Source: Marsupella aquatica
Lineage: Eukaryota > Marchantiophyta
NCBI GenBank assembly: GCA_973895155.1
Contig: OZ316893.1
Coordinates: 19,344,001-19,408,000 of the forward strand
Length of the DNA: 64,000 nucleotides
Direction of reading: 5' to 3'
The position numbers and the translations under genes are program-made. The notes beneath the pieces were generated by a model. It searched no databases. It saw only the letters and a program-made list of their open reading frames with translations, and had not been told where the DNA came from. Positions within the stretch are counted from its first letter, which is position 1; each line of letters starts with the position of its first letter. Of the stretch, positions 1-13,303 are shown in pieces.

Positions 1-199
1 GGATGGTACTGGTCAGGACCACTGCACTGATCTCGACAAGGAGAAGCACATCGACTCTGTCTCGCGTCACCAGCCATGGTCAAGGAATTGTAGCAACTGT
101 AGCACTCCTAGTAGCAGGATGAGACCCCATAGGAGCAGACTTAAGGACCCTGAGAACACGAATGTAATGAATAGGGTGGAAATTTTTAGGAGCATCGAG

Positions 200-415
200 G
201 ATTGGGTGGGGATTTTGCCTTCCAAACTTTTCTTTGGTCGCAATTTCAGGTGGTGGTACGGGGTTCCCTGGCGATTAGGGTTGTTTATGTGGCTAGTGTG
301 GTCCAGGGTGCTGGGCCCCTTTTGTTTTCCCTGCTCGGGTGGTTGTTGCCCCCCTGCCTGTTATCGATGGGTCCCCGCTCCCCCCTTTCTCAAAAAACCA
401 AAAAGAAAAAAGTAG
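200..415 (+). repeat. LINE 3'-end fragment (copy 1)
   Basis: This T/G-rich stretch contains a ggttccctgg motif, a gtgctgggcccc block, a tttgttttccct block and a cccctgcctgttatc block, and ends in an A-rich tail (ctcaaaaaaccaaaaag). The same blocks in the same order and strand recur at 54760-54941, directly behind a LINE reverse-transcriptase C-terminus, and at 58365-58490. I therefore read it as the 3' untranslated end of a LINE, 5'-truncated as is typical of target-primed retrotransposition. The 98- and 103-residue ORFs across it have no recognisable domain and are taken as chance. Confidence 0.55.
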
Positions 416-774
416 AAAGGTTAAAAAACAGAAAAGTTATAAACTACCAAATCAGAATCCACAACTTTTTGCCAAAAAGAATGGTCATATGCCATGACCA
501 TAAGTCAATGTAGAAACTAGTGGAGAGAAAGCTAAAATGCGTTTACCTAACCCTGTGAAAAAGCTACTGCCAAAAGTCATCATAGTGTATGAAGCTTTGA
601 GACACCCTATTTGACCATTTCTTTTTTATTACCCTAGACATGGACTTATGGTATGGCAATAATAATTTCTTTATGGCAAAACATGTGCATTTGCTACTCC
701 ACAACCATTTTTTGTCTCAACCATATTACCCTAGTAATTAAAAGGCACGTCACCTGACCCTAGTAGTTAGGCAC

Positions 775-860
775 ATATATATCAAAGTGTCCAAAAATAT
801 AAATACCAAACCCTGAGACATGGTCCTGAAAGCAAAGTAACCCAATAAAGGTGAGGGAAA
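775..860 (-). repeat. SINE/LINE-tail-like repeat with TATA tail, copy 1
   Basis: Read on the minus strand it has a cctttattggg block, a gaccatgtctc block, a ggtttgg block and then cactttgatatatat. The same series occurs at 31640-31720 (-), 33815-33920 (+), 39230-39440 (-) and 40975-41070 (+). All copies end in a short TA-rich run, which points to a non-LTR retroposon ending in a microsatellite rather than poly(A). No coding capacity is visible. Just downstream is a 17-base C run (about 905-919), probably hypermutable. Confidence 0.5.
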
Positions 861-1639
861 ATGGCCGCAAGAAAACCAAAAGGGGTCAAATACGTGAAAA
901 AGTCCCCCCCCCCCCCCAAACAACCAAGGGAACAAAAAACCCCCAAACCAAGGAACACAAGCAGAAGAGAGCCCAAATGACCAACATCCTACTGGGCCTC
1001 AAATTTAAATGCCTGGTAAAGCTCTGGAGTACACCGCATAAGAGAGTCACTTAGCGAAATCTATCTGGAGACCCTAAAACCAAAGGCCTCAGCTCTACAC
1101 AGGATAGTGAAAACCTATATAACGTAGGCCCCCTGAAGGACAACTGACATCCTCTTGCGGAAGAGGGCACACCGTCTGGCAGGCGAGGGCACATCCAGTA
1201 TTTGATATTTGAGACCCGTATTGGTCTACACGCGATTTGGATTCCCAATTGGTTTCCAGTCAACAATTACGCAGAGTAGTGTAGTGGTTCGCGCCGATGC
1301 CAGAGCAGTGAGCTTCCCGACCAATTGAGTGTGGGCCAGAGCATCGATTTTGAAATATGTCTTCGCGCGTTTTTGCCCTCTTCCCCCCTTCGATTCTCCC
1401 AAGCAGCAATAGCTGCGAGCTGAGAGCAGCTGTACAGTCTACGAACACAGTCCACAGTGGACAGTCCCCTCTCGCGATGCGGTATTCCCGTCGAATGCTC
1501 GAACATCTAGTCTGACTCATCAATCCAGAGCGGAAGAGAGGGGCCCCCGGCCGTTTGGTTTTCCGAGCGTGATTCCGTAGCTTGAAATCGGGGAGTGTGT
1601 GTGTGGGCCCATCGATGGGCTTTGATGAGGGTTTTCATG

Positions 1640-4526
1640 AGGCAGGGTTTTGAAATCTGAAATCTGCCTGCTCCCTCGTTTTTTCTCCTTCGTCTTGACT
1701 CTCCTCTGCGCAGGCTTTCGCTTTCCTCCTTTCTCGATCCTCTCTCACGGAGCAGCTCCCGTCTGCCTTTTCTTGACGTAAGCTTTCTCTGCTTGAAAAA
1801 GTGCTACTATAGGTTATGATGATGTAGATGCCATGTTTGTCCACGTCAACCGCAATTAGAAAGTGATAACTGTGAATGCTTATTACCGAGCGGGTCTCCG
1901 AATCTTGTCGAGGTTGTCTCTGGAGAAGTGGAGATGAATTTTGGACGCTATTTTTACAGTCTTTCTCTGAACGCTTGAGTAGAAGTGACTGACGAATTCT
2001 AGACGTGCTACGGCAGTGCGGCTGCTGCCTGGCTGCTTTGAGTGCCCGATGAGTGGCTCAATGCCTGGGTGCCTGCAAGCCTGAATCTCTGAGTGACACA
2101 GAATCCAGAAAGGAACCTACTGTAGATCGGTCACGTATGCTACAGTAGAGGATTTTATGCTGCGTCGATCCTTGTGCGACAAGGGTCGCTTTGCCAGTTT
2201 GCCTGGGCTGTTTTCGTGCGGGTATTGTACTTGCCTGGTCGACGGGGTGGGCTAGTAGTACTCTACGAGGTGAGAGCGCTGGAGCAAGGCCATTGAGTGA
2301 AGGAGTCTGCGAGAGTCAGAGGGATAGGGTGAAGCCTCGGATACCCGGTTGAGAAATCCTCTTCTGCTCTGCCTGCCATGCCGTTTCTTCTGTTGAGAGA
2401 GAGAGAGAGAGGAGGACATGCATGGCTCGCAGTACTGCAGCAGGCCCTGGGAGGGCTTGACTTGTCTGCCGCGGACATAATTGTGTCTATACGGTACAGC
2501 TGAGCTGCTGCTTTGGAGGGATACTGTGGTACTAGCCACTGTGCAAGGCCGTCACGAGGGGGGCCTACTGTAGAAAGGAAAGGACCCAAAGCGTTTAGGG
2601 GCCACTACCGTGTTTCTCGTGTTCCTCCACGAACGTGTACAACAGGTGTACTGGTATGATGCACCTCAACCGTAGGTTTGTAATGAATTGGATCGGATAC
2701 GGCAGTGTGGTACGAAGATTGCAGGCAGTACTGTAGCTATTGAGTGATTAACTCCACCCAGTAACTGGATTTGAATGCCTTGGTGGCTTGGTGGCTAGCG
2801 GGACGTTGTGATTCAGTCTCTTTCCTGGATGGGACTTCCGTCGTGACTGGAGTGCTGAAGGAGCAGCTTGGTGGGAGGACTCCTAATACCTCAACCGTAG
2901 TGTTTCTTGTCACTAAATTCGGCAAAGGAGTGAATGAGGTAGGGTCCCTACTAAGGGGTTGCAATCTTCGAGGTAGATCATGATCGTTCACAAAGGGAGG
3001 ACTGTACTGGCGTAGCAGGGAGGGAGAGAGGGAGAGAGAGAGAGAGAGGGAGGGAGGAGGAAGGGAGCGAGAGCTTTGCTGCTATCTGAAATCCTTCTAC
3101 AATGGTTTGGATCCATTGGGAACCTGCGCGTGAAGTCTTTCTGTCAGGTACCGGTATTGGTATCAGGGGGCAGCAAGAGGCGGAGGACTGCGCTGCTGCT
3201 GTTGCTATCAAGTATCTAGGCAAGTAGTTAGAGGACGGAGCCTCGAGGCGTCCTAGGTTTTCCTCGTTGGCTGGCTTTGCGTTTTCTCTATGCGGCCAAA
3301 GAACATGATGCTGTGGTATACCACTGGCGTCGTTCACTGTTTCCGTTTGGCGAGGAGGTAACTTATTGTACAGGGCTGGGTGTTTGGTGGCCGAGTTCTG
3401 CTGTAGCTGCGTTTACGCGAGCTGATTGAAGGAGGAGTCCGTCCAGCACCCCAGCTCGATTTAGTGCTTCAGGGGGATTATTGTCGAGGCGGAACTCATT
3501 GCGGTGCTCACTGAGCGTTCCGTGAAACAGAGCTCTCCTCTCAAACGGACGGAGGTTCATTTCATTGCGTCGTTGCAGGTACGTAGCAGCAGAGATTGCA
3601 TGGCAGCCGCTTTCTCACTTGTTTGCCGCAGTCCTGACGTTCGGGCCCTCTCTGGAGAATGAAAGGGCGGTCGTGCAGTGAGTGAGCAACAAGAATATGA
3701 ACTACTACTAAGTTGAAGTGACATGTGTTTGAGAGGCTACAATAGTTTGCAGGACATTATTTCATGTTGTGAATCTGGTGAATTTTAATATGTTATAATC
3801 CCACACTATAGCGTTGCAGTATTGCCAGCAGGATCTGATTTTGCAAGAGGACCTTCCCGTTGCTTCTCTGTGCTCAGGAGGTTTGTTGCCATTTCGTCCG
3901 AAAATTCTCATGTGGGCTTACAGCAGTCGCGATTTCTTTTTTATTCCGAGCTGAAGGAGCGATCCCAAACGTAAGAAGGCGGGGTTGCTGGGAGCACTTA
4001 GTACAACAATGGGGCGATGTTTTCTTCTCTGATTGATCTGTCCGGTCATTCCGAGAGACCATGTGCTAAAATGTACATTTTACATCCATCACTGGCGAAT
4101 GATGGGACACTTCTGTGACCTTTTGGATGTGACAGTGTGTCTTTCACCAGCGTAAATACCAGTATACTCATGACGCACTATAAACGAGTTTAAGGCACGC
4201 GAAACACGAGGAAAGTTCGCAGCAGGAGGCAGTTAAGTAAGCAGGTCTGTCTGCTGCTATATTGCGTTCCAATCAAAGGTTGAGGGCTCTGTGTTAGAAT
4301 CCAAGTGTTGGAGACATAGGACAAGCTCAGAAGCTCAAGCAGTTTTTCATTTTTCCGAGGTGATTATCTTCCGCTGGGCCTCGCTCGCAAGCTCCATCGA
4401 CAGTCTACCCAGTGACATTGAGATATAGTTCCATGTAGGGGGAGGAGACGGTGGATAACATCAGAACACCACTGGTCAAGGATAAGAAGGGCATTGTCAT
4501 CGTCCAAAGTTGTAGAAGAGGGGAAG
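1640..4526 (+). promoter_or_regulatory. Promoter and intron-containing 5' leader of the At4g14310-like gene
   Basis: No convincing coding exon lies here. Around 1670-1776 is a pyrimidine-rich C/T stretch typical of plant core promoters and leader starts, followed by a good donor (ttgac|gtaagc at about 1778). GA microsatellites lie at 2395-2412 and 3016-3052; GA tracts are common plant promoter or leader elements. The region up to the ATG at 4527 is best read as promoter plus a spliced leader. The exact transcription start and exon limits cannot be fixed from sequence alone. Many short upstream ATGs exist, so translation could be modulated, but no conserved upstream peptide was recognised. Confidence 0.4.
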
Positions 4527-7500
4527 ATGCCTCCTCTTCGCAAAAAGGGCCGTGGAGGAGGGGGCGGCAAGACGGAGGCACCCCTTCCTGGTGAAATCCC
4601 TGGAACATCCCCATCTGTATCAGCGAGCCTGGTGAGGAAGGAGCGGGAGAAAAGGGTCACTTCCACGGCAGCAACTGCAACAACTTCCAGCCAAGGTGTC
4701 GAGAATCTGGGGGTTTTTGTGTCAAGGAGCTTTCAGAAAGAGAAGAGTGAGAAGAAGCTGTTGGAGGCCTCTCGGACTTCCCTGAGCTTGACTTCTGGGA
4801 CGTTTCAGAAATCGCTGAAGTCCCGGAGAGATAATGCCAGTAGCACGGATAGCACCCCGAGAGTTGTTACAGACGCCCTTCCCAGACGAGACGAGAGGGA
4901 GAAGAGATTATCTTCGTCCAATCCTGCTGGCTACCGCTCCAGCAGTGCAACCCGAGCTACCAGGGAGGAACCACCTGTTTGCAGAAGCTCGTGCAGGGAG
5001 TTCGGCGAGGAGAAAATTTTGTACAGGAGGTCCCTCAGAGCCGGGAGTAGTGAGCGTAAAGTAGTAGCGGGTCGTAGAGATGAAAAATCAGCTGAGTACT
5101 CCACCAGGTACAGCACCATTTACCCCAGCATTGCATCGTCCTCTGGGCTGGGGAAGGGAGCTAGAGACTCTCCATCAATTGATAGGACAGCCCTCAAGTC
5201 CGGTATTTCACAACGTTTGGAGCGGCTAGGAGGGGATGCGGACCTGAACAGTCATCTTGTCAAGGCTTCTCCCCTTTCTCCTGCTCTGTTGAGGAAGTCA
5301 CCTCGTTCAGCGACAGCTGCTGTTGCTATTTCTGAGGCGTTGAATGTGAATCCCACCAAATCTGCTGCCACCTCGCCGGTGATCAGTCTTCCGGTCAAAT
5401 CTAGCTGTAAGTGTGGCGCATTTCGCACTAGCTCGGACAATTCACCAGGATTAGTGGGACTGACAGTGGATGACAGGCGCCGAGGTCAATCACCTTTAGG
5501 CAATGGGGAGTCGAGAGAGCGAAGGTCCTCTCGGGAGGTGGTGGAAGGGAATCAACAAGGGACTCCTTCCCTTCGAACCGGTAGCAGTGGCAGTAAAAGC
5601 ACTACTCCCACCTTTCTCCAGGGAAGGCTTGCTCATCTGGAAGGGAGAGTGACCCAGATAGCTGCTGAGCTGAAAGCAACCAAGGACCTCCTGGATGCTA
5701 ATAATCCTGCGTGCTCCAAGGCCGTGTTGACAGACATTCAACTGAAGATCTCCGGCATTGAGAAAGCCATCAATTACAGGCTTGCGAGAGAATGTGGTCT
5801 GATGGACCAATTCGAGGCAGAGCAGCTCAAAGGAGCGTATATTCAGGCAAACGATGCTGTTCCTTGTATACAATTATTGCCTTCCGAAGCCCAGCGAAGG
5901 ACTACAGGAGCAAAGGTGATTAAACCTCTGACCAGCAGCAGCAGTGAGATTGTTCCCCATGGACAGGGAATGTTCGGCAAGGCGTATAAGGCTGAGCAGA
6001 AATCCAGAGCCCTGACGAGGAGCAGCGGTCCAGCAGCTCATGATCGGAGTAGATCAATGACCCCTTCACAACATTTCGCAAACATGGCGTCGTTAGATCA
6101 TGCTCCCACCAGGACGTCCAGGGACCGTCAACTTCCTCTTTCCCAGTATCTAGATCAAAGCCTCTATGCAGCACAAGAAGTGGGAGGCTCTGCCCCATCC
6201 AGTCAAGTCAAGCCGGTTTCCGATTATGATGATTTTGAGGAAAGGCTGTTCCCTCACCAGAAACTTCTCCGGAGCAGGCCTGCTGTTCACCAGAAGCTCA
6301 TGGACAACAGGGCTGCATTGCACCAAAAGCTGATGGAGAACAGCGTCCTTCTGAGGAATAAGTTGGCTGCTCTGGAGGAGCGAGATGGGGTGAATTGTGG
6401 AGGAGCTTTCGATGATTCAGATGGGGCAGCGGAGTTCATCACCTCCTTGAAACAGCAGCATTCTTACATCGGGTCGAAACTGGAGAGAGATTTCGAAAGA
6501 GGCAAGCCATTCAAGGGCGATTCTCGTTCATCCAGAAGGTCCCCCTTGCAGCATATCTCTTCCGTGGGATTGATCGATGTGGGAGACTCGATTCCTCACT
6601 CGGGCTCCAATGGGATTTTTGAATATGATGGAGAAATTGTTCCCAACGTCCTCACCAGGGAGAGGAGAACCTCCAGGGAAGGCAGAAGGTCATCAGGATC
6701 CAGAAAAAGCTTCTCAGGGACGTCAGCGGAACTGAAGGGTGAGCTACCCTTTCACCCCTTGGAGAAGGTTTTAGCCTCGGGCGGCAGGCACGAACGCAGA
6801 AGGAGAAGTTCCGAAAAGAGGAAAAGTATCTCCACCTCCCCTGAGCTCATTCAGTCCACCAGCCAAATAGTCATGCTCGAACCAGCAGGCAAATCTGCCT
6901 CATGTTCTCCACAGGAGGTCGCTCTTACCGTCGCTGCGGCACCAAAAGAGATCGTCGAGGTCGAATTGGAATGCACAGAGACGTTTGCAGATGAAAATCT
7001 CACTGTTGAGGACGGACATGGCAAAGAATTTTGGATGCCTGAACCTCAGAAGATTAACGGGATAACGAAGATTGTCCCACTTCCGTCACAGTTCTCCAAA
7101 GAATCCGCCGCTACTATCAACCTTGGTTGTGAAGAGACCCTTTCATCAGATGACACCACCGACGATATCCCTGACTACCCTCTCAATCCGAACCTCGATG
7201 CTGAGGATCAACCCTATCTTGGAGAATGCGAAGACAATGATCTCCCTGGTGAGAGGCTTCACCAAATTGGAGATAAGGTTGCCATGGCTGGATGGTTTAT
7301 CTCCGAAGGCGAGGGAATTCTTCTCGCCCACGACGACGGCTATTGCTCCTTTTATGATGTTGCCAATAGGGAGGTGTGTAAGCATTTAACCTCGAATTGC
7401 TGGCCATTAGAATCCCTCTTCTGTCTGGCTTCTCTTCAGTCTTAAGTTGTACCTTCCGCAGTTTTGGTGGAAGCTGACACTTTTGGGGAAAATCAGGACT

Positions 7501-9183
7501 GAGATGCTGCGCATAGTCGTATCTTGGGTGTCTGTCATGTGGTGTGTTTTGGGGAGTTTCAGAAAAGTCGTTCGAATTTTGCTGGCACAACTGTTCTGCA
7601 TGAGAGTTTGACACCAGTCTATTTGGGATTATTAGCGGTCAAAATGTCGAAACTTCAAGTAATATCTGGAGTATTAGAAGCCTACGACAGTTATTATTTG
7701 ATTTATTTTTACTTTCTCAATTCCTCTGCAAGTATTGTGTCAGTAAAAATCATTTCTTTTTCGTGCTTTGCAGGGTAAAGCCACCTTCAAGGGTCCTCCT
7801 AATGTCCTCTACAGACCGTGGGGTGACTGCTGGTTTGTAAGAGCTGCTGGTCCCGATGGCACCATCAACAAATACGTCGTGGCCGCGACGGTTGGCAGTG
7901 GAGTGGATTCAGCGTTCTGCTCGTGGGATTTTTATGACAGAAAAATTACAGCATTTCGCTCCGAGTCATCTCTCGTGGCATCCCCAAGCCCCATCAGCTT
8001 CAAAAGTGCAGGTTCCAGTAGTCCAGAGCGTCGCCATTTCGCATCTAGGGACGGAACGAAATCAAACTGCTTCTCCTGGTATAGTGGTTCAGACAACGCT
8101 CAGCTCCTGAAGGGTAGAACTCCTAATAGACCTCTGTCTCTAGACTTGGCATCAGGGGGCTCTTGCCCATCAGACGCCGAGAACCTGGACATTCCCAGGT
8201 GGTGGTACAGACCCTGTAGTCCTCTGCTCGCATCTGCTGCTAGTGGATTGAAGACCGTCACCCTCTATGACGTGCGGGATGGCGACGTGGTAATGACTTG
8301 GGACTTGTTTAAGTGCGTAGCATCTATGGAGTTCAGTTGCCCCATTCAATGGCGAAACAGGGGTAAGATAGTGGTGGCCGAAGACGAGGCCATTAGCCTT
8401 TGGGATGTCAACAGCATGACACCGCAACGGTTGCACAATGTCGATCTCAGTGGAAAGGAGCTTCGAGCATTATATGTGGGCAACTCTGATGCTGACTTCA
8501 GTTTAGGCATTCGGCAAAGGTGACTATACATTCTCTCTCTTTATGACCAAGATTGCATCCAATAATATACTTGTACTTCTATTTTTGTTTAGCTCTCACC
8601 GACCACATGACTGTTCTGACTGGCACATGACTCCGTCTCACTCGGATTTGAACTGTGTAATTTTTCCAGAGCCAGCTCGCGTGACAGTGTGAGCGGAGAC
8701 GGGATTCTATGTACCCAAGACGCAGTAAATGTGCTGGATTTCAGGGTTCCTTCCGGCATTGTCCTTAAAATTCCAACTTTTGGTGAAACTGCAAACTCGT
8801 TGTACGCTAATGGTGACTCCGTCTTTGCTGGAGTTACCGACTTCAATCGAGTAGCCGGGAGTATCCAATCCAAAGTGAATGAATGGTCCATCAAGCAGGG
8901 TCGGCCAATGAGCATGTACAAGCTCCCAGAATCTACTGCCCATCGCACGCTACAGTCAGTGTGTCAAGTTTGGGGGAATTCAGACACAGTGGCTGCGGTA
9001 AATGGCAATGGTTTATTTATGTTTGACTCGTTAAACGGAGCTCCTCCCAGACGGGATGGAGCTCAATCTGCAAAGGAAGTGTTAGGGACCGATGACCTGG
9101 TCCGACCATCGTTTGACTGTTCAGAAAACAGAGTATTGCTTATCTCCCAAGACAGACCAGCTTCCTGGTGTAACTGGCCTTGA
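4527..9183 (+). CDS. At4g14310-like protein (KIN14B-interacting, beta-propeller-like)
   Basis: Three exons: 4527-7373, 7774-8519 and 8670-9183, with donors gag|gtgtgt and aaag|gtgac and acceptors ttgcag and ttccag. The joined frame is 1368 codons plus stop. The frame is open back to 4494 but 4527 is its first ATG (MPPLRKKGRG). Residues 1-360 are Ser/Arg-rich and probably disordered. About 364-420 is a predicted coiled coil (LAHLEGRVTQIAAELKATKD). About 573-622 has repeated HQKL units (HQKLLRSRPAVHQKLM), a hallmark of this family. The last 460 residues match the WD40-like C-terminus, with WGDCWFVRA, FCSWDFYD, SLWDVNS and the terminal LLISQDRPASW. Arabidopsis At4g14310 is described as a KIN14B-interacting transducin/WD40-like protein; a cytoskeleton-associated scaffold role is inferred from that. 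It is longer than I recall the angiosperm protein being, mainly in the N-terminal region. No frame damage is seen. Confidence 0.88.
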
Positions 9184-11842
9184 CCTATGGAATCAACACA
9201 AGAAAGTTTTGGCAACTTCGCATATCTCGAATGTGATAATTGCAGAGAGTATGACTTTCCTACCAAGATTCGAGGCAACTGAAGTCCTGGGCTGCCAGCG
9301 ATTGCCTCGACAGATGTCTGAGGTCCGATGTCAAGGACTTTCCTTTTCTGGGCATTGGTGAGCTTCAGTTTTCCTACCATGCAGTGGCTGTGCGACCTGT
9401 ACAAAACTCCTGGGACTGCCATTCTGTCTCATGGCGATAATACGATGGGCCTCATGTCAGGGACCGTTCCAATACTGAGCCTGTATTTAAACCTAAATAT
9501 GTTAAGCATTTGTGTATCCCTGTACTGCAAGCTGCCATACCTGAATCCTCAATAATTACCCAATTCGTTCTGGACCACGTATACCCATCGTATCAATCGT
9601 GTGATAGGTGTACAGCTGTACCCGTGCGCGCAGTCCTTCGATACCCGTCATGGACCAACTCAAGATGCTCTGACCACCTGAAACGCACCCGAAGGAGATC
9701 TCGGACTTGATACTCTTTAAAAATAAGAGATGTAAGCTCTTTATGTTGTAAAGGAAATCAGGAATAGAGAAGCAGCACCTCTTGAGGTGGCCTGTATCAC
9801 ATTGATTAAATCCCAAACTACTGTCTTTGCAAAGACATTCCATTTCAAAGGCATTTACTACCTCACTATACAGCTCTCATTCTGACTAAGATCAATAGTC
9901 CATTGAGCTTTTGAAAGTCAAACTTGGTGCCTCATCCTCTCTTGGATATGTTGGTCGTTTCCTTCTGATCAGTCTTAACGGTGTGATAGGACAACCAGCG
10001 CCAGGCTCATAACTTTGCAGGTGTCTACCTTGTCCCGTGTACCTTCATTGTCTAGCGAGTGGTTAAGATTTCACTTCGAAATTCATATCACAATCACAAA
10101 CATATCCTTGTTGTCTTCCGAGTGTTTACGGCCAGGCATATCGGGAAATTTGACGAGACACTGTAGAAATGTGTAAGTTGTTCAACAATTATAGGGTGGT
10201 TCTTATATTACTAAGTAGCAAGCTTCAACTGTACGATAAGTTTGCATGTTTCAATTCTGATTTCAACTGGTGCGATTAGTCGTACCTAAACGTTCGATGC
10301 AAGGTTTTACTTTCGATAGTAAAAGTACGCTTGGTGGACAAATAATTGAATGTTGTATTGTTGGGCTGAACCAACCCATCTCCCCCACCCAAGGAGTGTT
10401 GAGTGGCCGTGAAACTTTTAACTTTTCGTTGAGTTTCTCCGGAACCACATATTTATTCGAGCTCAAGACACGTCAATGAGCAACCAAAAACGACATTTTC
10501 ACGTTCAATATCTGAATGTGTTCCGTTTGTTACAACTTGATCACACTCTCATGACATCCAGCTGCAAATTGGTTCCGAAGGGACTATGACCCTCCAGCCA
10601 ACCGTCCGCAAAACTCGCTGCTCAAGAAGCATTACTGGAAAAAATCTGTGCAGTACTCACAAGAACTCTACAACCGGTTTTTATACTTCCACTCCAAGAT
10701 TCGCATTTCCTTCACAGCCGACCGGCGCCAAGACTTGTGAAAGCCACGTGGTGGCGTCATGGCGAAAGACGATGACACGCTTTTCCAGAGCGGCCTAAGG
10801 AACCTATAGGCAGATGCGAGTTACTTTGAGATGTATAGGATCAAGCAGAAACAATACGTAAAACATTCTACCCAACATGAATTTCACGAAAGGTGAGACG
10901 CGGCGGATGTCGGACAGTCTAGCCATGGTGCAAGTGATGCATGCAAGGCCCACAAGTGCACTGTATTCAATGATTCTGCTACGACTAATCTATCCGGCTA
11001 CCGGAGGAACAGAGGAGTGACAAAAACATGGAATCCAAGCCCGGTGAACAATTTCCAGATTTCTATCACCTTCTCTATTCAAAAGACCACCAGATGTCCT
11101 AGTGCAGGAAAATCGTAGAGCTCCGATCTCTGACTACTTTTCTTTCAGAACTGCCATGCCATGTAGTAGTCTGTCCCAAGTGTCCAACAGGAACTCGTGA
11201 GAACATGGAAGTCAATCAATTCGGACCCGAAAATGGCCCACCTATCCCAGAGGAATCTTACCTACATCCTACGTAGGAAGAGCGCTGTGAATAAAAAGCC
11301 AGGCAATACCGCAGATTTTGCTTTCTGAACGAACTAACATCACTAGACTACCACCATTCACCCACAGACAGAATTGTCCTTGGACAGAGCTTCCCACATT
11401 CTAACCATGGCAGAGCTAATATCATTCTATTGTAGTTTCGACCATTGCACGGCATCGGTCGATCAGATCGGTGAGAGACCACACCTTCAGAACACCTAAA
11501 CGACCCAGGTTTCGGGAAAACTTAGTGACTACTCTCTTGTGCTGGTTTGGCTCAATATGAAGCCTATAGCGCTTGGGTACGGGAAAATATTCAAGCGAAA
11601 AAAAACGAGAGCAGGCTTCGTCATGAAATGAAGGTATTTTGCAGCTTCTCATCACACGAGGATTCGGTTCGAGGGACCTGCATCGAGAAGCAGGACAAAT
11701 CTTAGCATCGTAATGACCTCAAATTGGACGCACGTAAGTAAAGCTACTGATACTGAAGAGAGAGCCATATCCTAATAAACTGAGGGGAATGTGAGACGCA
11801 GGCAGACCTGCAAATTGCATGAAAGCCGTATATTTGATGAAC
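9184..11842. other. Intergenic, convergent 3' regions
   Basis: This lies between two convergently oriented genes. It should hold both 3' untranslated regions. All ORFs are short and without recognisable domains. No RNA gene, repeat family or clear regulatory site was found. Scattered short AT-rich stretches could serve as polyadenylation signals but none is decisive. Confidence 0.4.
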
Positions 11843-13303
11843 CTAAACTTCCGCGAAAGGATTCAGACCAGGCTGAAGAGCGGAAAGTGTCCAGTAGTAC
11901 TGCTCAGGCTCTCGAATATAAAAGAATCCATTCCACAAAGGCAACCGGGACTTGGGCATCTCCCAAGCCGAGGTATGGTAAGTCCACTCTTGTTCGCGGA
12001 CGTCGTACATCATCATGGGAGTTTTGCGGACGTACTTCCCTCCAAAATAGATGGTATCTCCGTAAGCAAGGACTTGATCAATGGTCACACCAACTAGTTT
12101 CTCTCGAGGACATTTGGACACCTCCTTGATCTGTCCAGTGGATAAATCCAGCTTGAATATAAGGAAACTGTGGGCTCGGACGAACACATCCCTGTAAATC
12201 ACGGGTTCTGACGGAACCTGACCCGATCCACTCTGGTCCAGGACCCTCGCCACCAGTATCAACTCCGAGCCACAAAGGAGGACATGATACTTGACAAGCT
12301 GCCGTGGCTGGACGGGTATGGGAGGCCTCTCGGTGTTCCAGGTGCCCTTCTCCACATTGTGAGTTACAAGCAATGGGGGCCCAACCGGGGACGTGCTTCC
12401 AGTGGCTATGTAGAAAACACCATCGAGATAAACGAAGTTATAGAGGCTCGTTCTCAGCTTTGGCAGGAGTGTCTTCGAGGTCATCTCGGTCCAAGAATTG
12501 GTGGAAGAGTAGTAAATTTGTGTGACTACGGTGCTGGTCACGCAGGAGCCTTCGGTGTTTTCCAGCTGTGTGAGTAAGATGAGTTTGTAGCCAGTGGATC
12601 CCACAGCAATAAGGTGCATAATGTTCGGTCGTTGCATGGTGGGACGAGGAGGCAGTCTCTTCCAGTTTCTGGTGACCACATTCGCAACATAAATCTCGTT
12701 GTCTAAGGGCTTGTAGCTCCAGGGTTCCTCGCCAAAATTTGTGTCGACAGTGCTAAGAAAATTCACACTCGCAAAACAGACTAGAGCTCCCGCACAGCTG
12801 GTGATGGTGGTGGTGTCGATGCCTTCAGGAAGGAAGCAATCAACCATATTCAGATCGAAGATCTTCTCCCAAGCCTTGCTCTCGCTGCTGTAACCCACCA
12901 GCCCATCCTGGAACAAATAAACTGGGCAGTAGGTTGGCCACTTTGATGAGACTGAAGCGATAGCCTTCTCGAAGAAATGCGAGGTATGCTGCTGCTGCTG
13001 CGTCTTCGGAGTCGGTCCTCCCCGACCATTCCACCTCCAAGCGCGGGACAAAATCCGGCTCTGAAAGAGCGATTTGATGGGCAGCCTTGCAAGCGCTTCC
13101 TCCACTAACGCTTGTGGCAAAGAACCCCACAACTTCCCATCCATGTCACACTTGCAATCATCCTCTTGCAGCCTCCACACCTTCTTCAAGATAGAGTCAG
13201 CATACACATTTGGTGGGTAAAATGTTTCCAGTGCCAGTGCTCGATTCTGCCTCAGGAATCCATCCATTGCTGTAGACGATTCGGATGATAGTAACAGCCT
13301 CAT
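11843..13303 (-). CDS. F-box/kelch-type protein
   Basis: A single-exon coding frame of 486 residues. The frame is open upstream to 13354 without an ATG, so the first ATG at 13303 (MRLLLSSESS) is chosen; a pyrimidine-rich CAG acceptor about 100 bases upstream suggests an intron in the 5' leader. Residues 58-92 form an F-box (LWGSLPQALVEEALARLPIK, then SLFQSRILSRAW). The rest resembles plant F-box/kelch beta-propellers, with repeated signatures VVTRNWKRLPP, YSSTNSWTEM, NVEKGTWN and DVREQEWTY separated by beta-rich segments. Such proteins are substrate receptors of SCF (SKP1-cullin-F-box) ubiquitin ligases; the F-box binds SKP1 and the propeller the substrate, which is unknown here. The segment just after the F-box (WNGRGGPTPKTQQQQH) is unusual where KRWNSLL-like residues are normal, so the F-box end is degenerate or a local indel has altered it. 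Confidence 0.8.
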   Translation of the reverse strand: MRLLLSSESSTAMDGFLRQNRALALETFYPPNVYADSILKKVWRLQEDDCKCDMDGKLWGSLPQALVEEALARLPIKSLFQSRILSRAWRWNGRGGPTPKTQQQQHTSHFFEKAIASVSSKWPTYCPVYLFQDGLVGYSSESKAWEKIFDLNMVDCFLPEGIDTTTITSCAGALVCFASVNFLSTVDTNFGEEPWSYKPLDNEIYVANVVTRNWKRLPPRPTMQRPNIMHLIAVGSTGYKLILLTQLENTEGSCVTSTVVTQIYYSSTNSWTEMTSKTLLPKLRTSLYNFVYLDGVFYIATGSTSPVGPPLLVTHNVEKGTWNTERPPIPVQPRQLVKYHVLLCGSELILVARVLDQSGSGQVPSEPVIYRDVFVRAHSFLIFKLDLSTGQIKEVSKCPREKLVGVTIDQVLAYGDTIYFGGKYVRKTPMMMYDVREQEWTYHTSAWEMPKSRLPLWNGFFYIREPEQYYWTLSALQPGLNPFAEV

